Notes under the pieces: model-generated
Database searches by the model: none
What the model was told of the DNA's origin: nothing
The model's input: only the letters and a program-made list of their open reading frames with translations
Shown here: piece after piece, positions 58,301 through 64,000 of the stretch
Layout: each line of letters starts with the position of its first letter
Numbering within the stretch: the first letter of the stretch is position 1
Translations under genes and position numbers: made by a program
Assembly: GCF_025909975.1 (NCBI RefSeq)
Contig: NZ_JAPCIO010000007.1
Location: 345-64,344, forward strand
Origin: Flavobacterium lacisediminis
GTDB lineage: Bacteria > Bacteroidota > Bacteroidia > Flavobacteriales > Flavobacteriaceae
DNA length: 64,000 nucleotides
Direction of reading: 5' to 3'

Positions 58301-58990
58301 TTATTTTCTGCTCATTAATATTCTTAAAATATACCAGAACAATAACATAATCGAAGCAAACAATTGTAATGAAGCACCTACGTATTGATCTGTACTGAAT
58401 TGGTCTTTAATTTGACTAGTTTGATATAAAATACTTGCCGAAGCCAATACCACCATACCAACAGAAAACCATAATCCTAAATTAAATCCGAAAATAGCTC
58501 CTACAACGATAACTCCTAAAGCTACAAAACCACCGATAGTGATTGCAGTTCTTAAGAATGAGAAATCAGTTTTTGTCAAAAAAACTACTGCAGTTAATCC
58601 AGAAAACATGAATAAGGTTATAATTGCTGCTTGCATAATCATTTCGCTACCAGAATATAAAACAGCCATAGCAATCATTGGTAAGAAAACAATTGCTTGT
58701 AATAGCACGTATAATCCTAAACCTAAATATTGTTTGTCTCTATCAGGATGAAAAACCAATCGGTCTGATAAGGTAGAACCCAACCAAAATAATCCTAAAA
58801 TAAATAACCAAACGAATTTCCCACCCATCATAGCTAATATCCAATCCATAGGAACAATTCGCAATAAAATTGATTCTACTAGCATAAAAGCTAAAATAGC
58901 GTAAGCAACATGACTATACGTCTTTTTAAAAAAAGTAGCTCTGTCCGCATCGGTTGCATAAGAAACCACCACATTGTTTTCTGAGTTCAT
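58301..58990 (-). CDS. Bax inhibitor-1/YccA family membrane protein
   Basis: A 229-residue protein with seven hydrophobic helices. The N-terminal ATFFKKTYSHVAYAILAFMLVE, VFLPMIAMAVLYSGSEMIMQAAIITLFMFSGLT (ends VFLPMIAM and MFSGLT) and the C-terminal FASIMLLFWYILRIL match BI-1 family proteins, which act as proton-sensitive calcium leak channels or interact with FtsH. ATG 58990 is chosen because the longer in-frame start adds 13 unconserved residues. Monocistronic. Confidence 0.9.
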   Translation of the reverse strand: MNSENNVVVSYATDADRATFFKKTYSHVAYAILAFMLVESILLRIVPMDWILAMMGGKFVWLFILGLFWLGSTLSDRLVFHPDRDKQYLGLGLYVLLQAIVFLPMIAMAVLYSGSEMIMQAAIITLFMFSGLTAVVFLTKTDFSFLRTAITIGGFVALGVIVVGAIFGFNLGLWFSVGMVVLASASILYQTSQIKDQFSTDQYVGASLQLFASIMLLFWYILRILMSRK

Positions 58991-59080
58991 AAAATTTAGT
59001 TTAAAGTTTATCGAATTTAAGATTTTCAATCAAATAAAAAAACTTTAAATCTATTTTAATCCTTGAAAAGTATCTAAAAT

Positions 59081-60043
59081 TTAAAAATGTTGAGCTATGT
59101 AAAAGTATATCGGCATTCCAATGGTAATATTAACAGGAAATGTTATGGCCAATGCCATAGGTAAAAACAACCCTGGATTAGCTTTCGGAACTGTTATTTT
59201 CATAGCTGCAGGAACTGCTATATAAGAAGCACTCGCAGCCAATATCGCAAAAATGAAGCGATTCGATACGTCATCCGTTACAAAACCACTCAGCCAAGCA
59301 AAAACTCCTCCATTTATTAATGGAATCAGCAAGGCAAAAGCAAACGGAAACCAACCATGAGCAAAGAAAGATTTCAATTTTTTTCCGCTTGTGATTCCCA
59401 TATCCAATAAGAATATAGCTAAAAATCCTTTGAACAAATCATTGGTAAAAGGTTGAATTCCTTGTGCTTCTTTGGCACTTGTTAGATAACCAATAATCAA
59501 ACTTCCCAAAATCAACAGCACGCTTCCATTGGTAAACGAGTGGCGTAAAATTTCAGTTTTATTGATTTTTTGCGCTTTTTCTTTATTAAAAATTGAAATT
59601 AATACCAAACCTACAATAATGGCAGGCGATTCCATGAGCGCCATAATAGCTACCATATAACCGTGAAGTTCCAATTGATGGGATTCTAAATAGGAAACAG
59701 CAGTTACAAAAGTAACCGCACTTATCGACCCATAAGCAGCAGCAATGGCTCCGGCATCATACACATTTAACTTGCGTTTTAGAATGAAGAAGGTATACAA
59801 GGGAATCACAATTGCAATTGACATTCCAAATAACATAGACCAAATAATTTCACTATTAATCGTTTCATGTGATAATTCTTGACCTCCTTTAAATCCAATA
59901 GCAAACAGTAAGTATAAAGAAATGAATTTAGACGAATTATTAGGAATTTCTAAGTCACTTTTTAAGCTAACTGCAATAATTCCTAAGATAAAATAAAGTA
60001 AGGCCGGATTGGTTAAATTTTCAAATAGTAAGCTAAAATCCAT
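59081..60043 (-). CDS. sbtA: SbtA-type sodium-dependent bicarbonate transport permease
   Basis: A 320-residue permease with about ten helices. NLTNPALLYFILGIIAVSLKSDLEIP at the start (ends NLTNPALL and SDLEIP), LFAIGFKGGQEL, AYGSISAVTFVTAV and the inverted-repeat ALLIPLINGGVFAWLSG/ASASYIAVPAAMKITVP are SbtA family patterns. Cyanobacterial SbtA imports bicarbonate with sodium. No sbtB PII-like partner is adjacent, but a LysR regulator lies at the far end of this cluster. The substrate in a heterotroph is probably bicarbonate for carboxylases, by inference. Confidence 0.88.
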   Translation of the reverse strand: MDFSLLFENLTNPALLYFILGIIAVSLKSDLEIPNNSSKFISLYLLFAIGFKGGQELSHETINSEIIWSMLFGMSIAIVIPLYTFFILKRKLNVYDAGAIAAAYGSISAVTFVTAVSYLESHQLELHGYMVAIMALMESPAIIVGLVLISIFNKEKAQKINKTEILRHSFTNGSVLLILGSLIIGYLTSAKEAQGIQPFTNDLFKGFLAIFLLDMGITSGKKLKSFFAHGWFPFAFALLIPLINGGVFAWLSGFVTDDVSNRFIFAILAASASYIAVPAAMKITVPKANPGLFLPMALAITFPVNITIGMPIYFYIAQHF

Positions 60044-60067
60044 TTTATATTTTTTATTTTGTTGTGT

Positions 60068-61021
60068 TTATTTTTTTGAGGCTCTTTCTAATCTGTCGTT
60101 TATTGAAATACCTAATCCATATTCAGGTAAGCGTTCTGCAATGATTAAATCCAAATTCATTTTATCCAATTTATGCATCGCATGGTATAATTTGGATGCC
60201 GCAATTTTTAAATCGCTTTCCTCCGATAAAACGATTTGATTTTTTCTCTCTAAATCAGGCATGAAAGAATTGTAAAGAAGCAATCCAATTTTCTTATCAG
60301 AATACCAATCTAATTCTTCTTGAACATTTCGAGTTAGAATAAAATCGGTTTTTGGAGCGTAATGTTTCAGTAACATTCCGGGTGCGATTGGTTTTTTATC
60401 TTTTTTGTTTAATAATGTCACACTTCCTGATACTTTTTCAATTTCTTCCAATGCCAATGCTCCCAAGCGATACACTACTACTCTATTATTTTCAAATCCA
60501 ATAATAGTTGATTCTATTCCTGCCGAACATTCGCCGCCTTCTAAAACCATATTGATTTGATTTCCAAAGTAATTTTCAACATGTTCAGCGCTTGTTGGAC
60601 TTATGCTCGTAAAAGGATTCGCACTTGGAGCTACCAAAGGAAAATCTAATTGATGCAAAAGTTCTAAAGCCACAGGATGATTAGGCACTCTAACCGCTAC
60701 TGTATCTTGATTGGCTGTAACTAGATCTGGGATATAAGGTTGTTTTTTTAATATTAAAGTCAAAGGTCCTGGCCAAAAAGCATTAGCTAATTCATAAGCT
60801 ATTGGTGGAATTTCTGTAGCGACTTGTTTTAAATCTTCAATTCCTTTAATATGAACAATTAAAGGATTAAAAGTAGGACGCTTTTTTACATCAAATATTT
60901 TGTGAATGGCTTCGGTTTCAAATGCGTTTCCTGCCAATCCATAAACGGTTTCTGTTGGAAAACCTATGATGCCGTTTTGGTTGAGATGCTGAACAGCTAA
61001 ACTAATATCTTTACTAATCAT
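60068..61021 (-). CDS. tsaC: L-threonylcarbamoyladenylate synthase (Sua5/TsaC)
   Basis: TsaC/Sua5 makes threonylcarbamoyl-AMP for t6A37 of tRNA. The 317-residue protein has the YrdC domain (GIIGFPTETVYGLAGNAF, KKRPTFNPLIVHI, VAVRVPNHP, PLVAPSANPFTSISPTSAEHV shortened to PLVAPSANPF) and a C-terminal Sua5 domain after APGMLLKHYAPKTDF. ATG 61021 is used; a longer in-frame start would place coding sequence inside the upstream gene. It follows the zinc-ribbon protein gene by 4 bp. Confidence 0.93.
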   Translation of the reverse strand: MISKDISLAVQHLNQNGIIGFPTETVYGLAGNAFETEAIHKIFDVKKRPTFNPLIVHIKGIEDLKQVATEIPPIAYELANAFWPGPLTLILKKQPYIPDLVTANQDTVAVRVPNHPVALELLHQLDFPLVAPSANPFTSISPTSAEHVENYFGNQINMVLEGGECSAGIESTIIGFENNRVVVYRLGALALEEIEKVSGSVTLLNKKDKKPIAPGMLLKHYAPKTDFILTRNVQEELDWYSDKKIGLLLYNSFMPDLERKNQIVLSEESDLKIAASKLYHAMHKLDKMNLDLIIAERLPEYGLGISINDRLERASKK

Positions 61022-61025
61022 TTTT

Positions 61026-61880
61026 TTATGGGTTACAAAAATCACAATACATTGGGTCTTCCGTTTTCTTTCCGTTCGGATATAAAACTTTCGATTTGTA
61101 ATTGCAATGTTGACATTGGTAAATATGTGCTGATGTAGAACGTGTAGGCATTGAACAACTACTACATAACAAACCGGCTTCGGCACCAACCACGCCAAAG
61201 CCGGGAATAAAGCATTCGGGACAAACCGAGTGCAACTTGTTTATTAACTTAAAACAAACATCATATATAATCTTCATTCGAGTTGGATTGAACATAGCAC
61301 GCATATCCGTTTCTATGAAACACGAATTACATGAAGCAACTATTTCATTAAATATCTTTTCAACTGAATCATAATCGGTAATACCTTTATAAATTGTAGT
61401 CCAATATTCATCAGCATTCTTCAAAATAACAGCATGAGAAGGGAATTGAACTTTATCTAAAAAAGCTTTTAATTCATCTCGAGATTGAATTTCTGAACTA
61501 TCAAAATTGGTTTCCATGCTTAGGACGCGTTCCACAATTTCGAGATTATGTTTTTGGTCTACCAGCATAATTAATTCGTCATTTGCAGGTGCGAAAAAAA
61601 CAGTAGGATGATTCCCAAACGAACCCTCAGTTGCTATTGCCAAATCAAAACCTTCTGATTGCATACCTTCCAAACATTTTTTTCTGAGCGTAGTTAAAGC
61701 ATCATCTTTTCTTGCGATTTCTCCCGAAAAGGTGCCTAAACTATCCGTATCAAAGTCTTTCGAAACAAAACAAGTTACTCCAAGAGCTTCTTCAAGTAAA
61801 GGAGCAATAACAGCTTCCTTTTCATGTTTTGTCACAATAAGCAAACGACGTCCAGAAAAAAAATCGGAATTAGTCTTCAT
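61026..61880 (-). CDS. DUF6671-like protein with C-terminal zinc ribbons
   Basis: The 284-residue protein has a deaminase- or deacylase-like N-terminal half (RRLLIVTKHEKEAVIAPLLEE; LAIATEGSFGNHPTVFFAPANDELIMLVD, ends LAIATEGSF and DELIMLVD) and six to eight cysteines in CPECFIPGFG, CSSCSMPT, CQHCNYKS and CDFCNP at the C-terminus, which should bind two zinc ions. I associate this with DUF6671. Function unknown. It lies between a small acidic protein and TsaC and is probably cotranscribed with both. Confidence 0.75.
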   Translation of the reverse strand: MKTNSDFFSGRRLLIVTKHEKEAVIAPLLEEALGVTCFVSKDFDTDSLGTFSGEIARKDDALTTLRKKCLEGMQSEGFDLAIATEGSFGNHPTVFFAPANDELIMLVDQKHNLEIVERVLSMETNFDSSEIQSRDELKAFLDKVQFPSHAVILKNADEYWTTIYKGITDYDSVEKIFNEIVASCNSCFIETDMRAMFNPTRMKIIYDVCFKLINKLHSVCPECFIPGFGVVGAEAGLLCSSCSMPTRSTSAHIYQCQHCNYKSKVLYPNGKKTEDPMYCDFCNP

Positions 61881-62148
61881 ACTCGATTTCGATGAATGAT
61901 TTTATTTTTAGTTTTCTATTATTAGCTTTTGCTTCCTCTAAAATTTCAGAAATATGAGATACACTTTCTTTTAATTGATCAATTCGATGAAGGGCTTTTT
62001 CGTCATCTTCACCAAACCGAATTTGGGAACTAAAATTTTGAACCTTATTAAAATTGATATTTTTATTATACATATCCATCAATATTTCACGCGCTTCAAA
62101 CGAATTAAATTCGCCATTAATCAAATTAATTTTCTTCAGGGTTTCCAT
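61870..62148 (-). CDS. Small helical protein of unknown function
   Basis: A 92-residue protein predicted helical or coiled-coil (IDQLKESVSHISEILEEAKANNRKL, ends IDQLKES and KANNRKL), ending acidic. It overlaps both neighbours (11 bp downstream, 23 bp upstream), strong evidence for real translation within the operon. Function unknown. Confidence 0.65.
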   Translation of the reverse strand: METLKKINLINGEFNSFEAREILMDMYNKNINFNKVQNFSSQIRFGEDDEKALHRIDQLKESVSHISEILEEAKANNRKLKIKSFIEIEYED

Positions 62149-62323
62149 AGGTAATGTCTGTTAAATTATGTATTAAACGAATTATGGTTAGCATTACTAA
62201 AATTGCTAATCCAGCATAAAGTTCTTGGTAGATAATCTCAGGTGATGCCATCATTTTAAAAATTAATAGTGCTTCAATTACTACACAGAGTATCAAAACT
62301 ATTTGTATTGCTATTCTTTTCAT
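62126..62323 (-). CDS. Small two-helix membrane protein
   Basis: A 65-residue protein with two membrane helices (~5-25, 33-54) and an acidic end. It is the first gene of the minus-strand unit that leads to sbtA and is divergent from the LysR gene, 102 bp away. Function unknown. Confidence 0.6.
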   Translation of the reverse strand: MKRIAIQIVLILCVVIEALLIFKMMASPEIIYQELYAGLAILVMLTIIRLIHNLTDITYGNPEEN

Positions 62324-62392
62324 CGTTTGGATTTTACCTTATGATTTAATTTCAGATGCAAATTTTAGAATTATAATTCATATATTTTTATT

Positions 62393-62400
62393 TATCTTTG
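62393..62400 (+). promoter_or_regulatory. -7 box of the LysR gene
   Basis: TATCTTTG matches TAnnTTTG. A start near 62406 gives a leader of about 19 nt. The surrounding AT-rich region between divergent genes probably contains LysR sites (T-N11-A), but none stands out. Confidence 0.55.
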
Positions 62401-62424
62401 CTATACATTATATAAAATATTTTT

Positions 62425-63348
62425 ATGAATTACACTTTAAACCAATTACGAATTTTCTTGAAAGTAGTACAAAACCAAAGTGTTACCAAAGCTTCTGAGG
62501 AACTACATTTGACCCAACCAGCGGTGTCAATTCAATTAAAAAATTTTCAAGATCAATTTGAAATTCCCTTAACCGAAGTTGTGGGTAGAAAAATTTACGT
62601 AACTGATTTTGGTAAAGAAATAGCAGAAGCAGCCGAACAAATATTGCAGCAAGTCAATACTATCGATTATAAAACCTTGGCTTATAAAGGACAGCTTTTT
62701 GGGAAAATAAAAATCTCGGTTGTATCAACAGGTAAATATGTAATGCCTTACTTCTTAGCTGATTTTTTAAAAATGCATCCTGGAGTAGAATTAGAAATGG
62801 ATGTGACCAATAAAAATAAAGTAGTTAAAAGTATGCAAAACAATGAAGTAGATTTTGCTTTGGTTTCGATACTTCCCGATAAAATGAAAGTAGAGAAAAT
62901 AGATTTGATGCAAAACAAATTGTTTTTAGTTGGGAATATGGAAGAAGATTTTACCAAGAAAAAGAAAATTGAAGATATACTACAAAATCGTCCATTATTG
63001 TTTAGAGAAAACGGTTCTGGAACACGTCAAACCATGGAACGTTTCATTGTACAACAAGATTTTAAGATTAGTAAACGAATGGAATTAACCTCAAATGAAG
63101 CAGTTAAGCAAGCAATTTTAGCAGGTCTAGGATATTCAATTATGCCTTTAATTGGGATTCGTAAAGAAATACAAAACAAGGACTTACAAATCATTCCGTT
63201 AAAAGGATTACCTATTAAAACCGACTGGAGTTTGATTTGGGTAAAAGGTAAAAACCACAACCCAGCCGGCCTAGCCTATTTAGATTATTTAAAAAAAGAA
63301 AAAGAAGCAATTATCCATTCCAAATTTAGTTGGTACGAGACGATGTAG
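62425..63348 (+). CDS. LysR-family transcriptional regulator
   Basis: A 307-residue LTTR. The N-terminal winged HTH (LNQLRIFLKVVQNQSVTKAS, LHLTQPAVSIQLKNF) is followed by a periplasmic-binding-like effector domain (GKIKISVVSTGKYVMPYF, FRENGSGTRQTMERF, AILAGLGYSIMPLIGI). It resembles CbbR/CysB-like members that are often encoded near sbtA or carbon and sulfur genes. The divergent operon that ends in sbtA is the likely target. Confidence 0.92.
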   Translation: MNYTLNQLRIFLKVVQNQSVTKASEELHLTQPAVSIQLKNFQDQFEIPLTEVVGRKIYVTDFGKEIAEAAEQILQQVNTIDYKTLAYKGQLFGKIKISVVSTGKYVMPYFLADFLKMHPGVELEMDVTNKNKVVKSMQNNEVDFALVSILPDKMKVEKIDLMQNKLFLVGNMEEDFTKKKKIEDILQNRPLLFRENGSGTRQTMERFIVQQDFKISKRMELTSNEAVKQAILAGLGYSIMPLIGIRKEIQNKDLQIIPLKGLPIKTDWSLIWVKGKNHNPAGLAYLDYLKKEKEAIIHSKFSWYETM

Positions 63349-63407
63349 CTTCTTTTTTTCAGTTATTTTCAATCCAATTGGCTCAACACCATTGCGATTT
63401 TACAAAC

Positions 63408-63479
63408 ATGATAGCGACTTTTATCAAAGTCATTATCATATCGTTATTATTATCTTCTTTCATTTTTCTTAGTTTTTAA
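63408..63479 (+). CDS. Possible 23-residue hydrophobic peptide
   Basis: ATG at 63408 opens a frame encoding MIATFIKVIIISLLLSSFIF plus LSF and stop, a single membrane helix. It lies between the LysR gene and the slipin terminator. No homology or promoter supports it, and chance frames of this size are common in AT-rich DNA. Confidence 0.2.
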   Translation: MIATFIKVIIISLLLSSFIFLSF

Positions 63480-63508
63480 AAACCTCGAAAAATAAATTCC
63501 GAGGTTTT
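63479..63508 (-). terminator. Terminator after the slipin gene
   Basis: AAACCTCG and CGAGGTTT form a perfect stem around a 12-nt loop. On the minus strand it is followed by TTTTTA. Confidence 0.75.
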
Positions 63509-63510
63509 GA

Positions 63511-64000
63511 TTATTTAACGAAAATGTCTTTCAATTGACTGATTACGTTACCACTTCCTGAAATGGTGATTTCACCAATTCGATCTGCGATTTTTTCTAC
63601 GTATTCCATCTCTTTTAATTTCCACAACATTTCGTTTTCTTCCATTAATTTAGCGGTATTCAACATGCTACGCATCGTAGCTGTTTCTTCCCGTCTCATA
63701 ATACTGTTGGCTTGTGCTTTTTTCTCCGCTACCAATACCTGATTCATGATTTCTTTCATATCACCAGGCAAAATAACATCTCTAATTCCAGCATCGGCAA
63801 CACTTAAACCTAAGGCATTGATTTTATCCAACATGTTTTCCAAAATTTCTTTTGAAATTGTGTCTTTTTTGTTCAACAACTCATCTAATGTGTAGCTACC
63901 AACTAAAGCGCGTAAAGCCAATTGCATCAACACATACAACTGTTTGTCATATTCTTTGTTGTTTACCAAAGCTTTAACCGCGTCAATTACTTGGTAACGA
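63511..64000 (-). CDS. Slipin/SPFH (band 7) family protein, C-terminal part only
   Basis: The gene runs off the right end; 162 residues are visible. RYQVIDAVKALVNNKEYDKQLYVLMQLALRALVG (ends RYQVIDAV and LALRALVG), YTLDELLNKKDTISKEI, ADAGIRDVILPGDMKEIMNQVL and AEKKAQANSIMRREETATMR belong to the SPFH domain and following helix of slipins. They oligomerise on the inner membrane as raft-like scaffolds. The N-terminal anchor and any NfeD partner are outside the window. A terminator lies immediately downstream. Confidence 0.9.
   Translation of the reverse strand, partial: RYQVIDAVKALVNNKEYDKQLYVLMQLALRALVGSYTLDELLNKKDTISKEILENMLDKINALGLSVADAGIRDVILPGDMKEIMNQVLVAEKKAQANSIMRREETATMRSMLNTAKLMEENEMLWKLKEMEYVEKIADRIGEITISGSGNVISQLKDIFVK

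Noticed and set aside
1-64000. tRNA, rRNA, prophage or integrative element
   Set aside because: No cloverleaf, rRNA conserved core, integrase or phage structural gene was recognised in the gaps or frames by eye; a tRNA and Rfam scan would be decisive.

Overview
The window looks like chromosome from a Flavobacterium-type bacterium (Bacteroidota, Flavobacteriaceae). The evidence is AT-rich DNA, promoters of the Bacteroidota form TTTG-N17-20-TAnnTTTG without strong Shine-Dalgarno sequences, HYR/SprB-type surface repeats, DUF3822, DUF4126, DUF2461 and DUF3817 families, GldL-like HWPG motifs, and gene orders typical of that family. No prophage, CRISPR array, rRNA or tRNA was found. The only structural RNA is RNase P RNA (8871-9184).

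Layout. 1-1.9 kb: N-terminal part of a secreted repeat protein with DNA-identical 264-bp tandem repeats. 2.3-5.7 kb: polyphosphate operon sixA-ppk1-ppx. 6.5-8.3 kb: dnaX, where the gamma frame stops at an A10 run and a tau tail continues in the -1 frame. 8.4-20.8 kb: housekeeping genes (rnpB, rsmD, RecD-like helicase, kdsB, K+ channel, acyltransferase, Lrp, DinB) and an XRE regulator whose divergent promoters carry six copies of one 16-bp palindrome. 20.8-30.6 kb: polyamine pair (arginine decarboxylase plus a deoxyhypusine-synthase homologue without the catalytic lysine), aroB, proline dehydrogenase and membrane proteins.

30.8-44.6 kb is an acetate/propionate locus: DUF294 signalling protein and DnaQ-like exonuclease on the plus strand; acs, prpE, a receiver-only response regulator, a CrbS/CbrA-type transporter-histidine kinase fusion, two tiny membrane proteins, an MFS carrier and an outer-membrane porin on the minus strand. 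acs and prpE share a 19-bp element (18/19 identical) at exactly the same distance from matching -7 boxes.

44.7-56.2 kb is an aromatic-acid catabolic operon beside a divergent InsA-like DNA-binding protein. Its genes encode flavin reductase, a salicylyl/anthraniloyl-CoA hydroxylase fused to an OYE domain, aryl-CoA ligase, thioesterase, nitrilase, gentisate-type dioxygenase, FAH hydrolase and maleate isomerase. Together they suggest aryl acid -> aryl-CoA -> hydroxylated aryl-CoA -> gentisate-like acid -> maleylpyruvate -> maleate + pyruvate -> fumarate. The operon contains unrelated AT-rich passenger genes, one being a four-helix-bundle gene framed by a 27-bp inverted repeat, and most other gaps contain short repeats.

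56.2-64 kb: archaemetzincin lipoprotein, Crp/Fnr regulator with a sterol-desaturase-family enzyme, Bax-inhibitor-1 protein, SbtA-type bicarbonate permease, threonylcarbamoyl-AMP synthase, a divergent LysR regulator, and the C-terminal end of a slipin.

All calls come from reading the sequence and translations by eye. No database search or folding was run.
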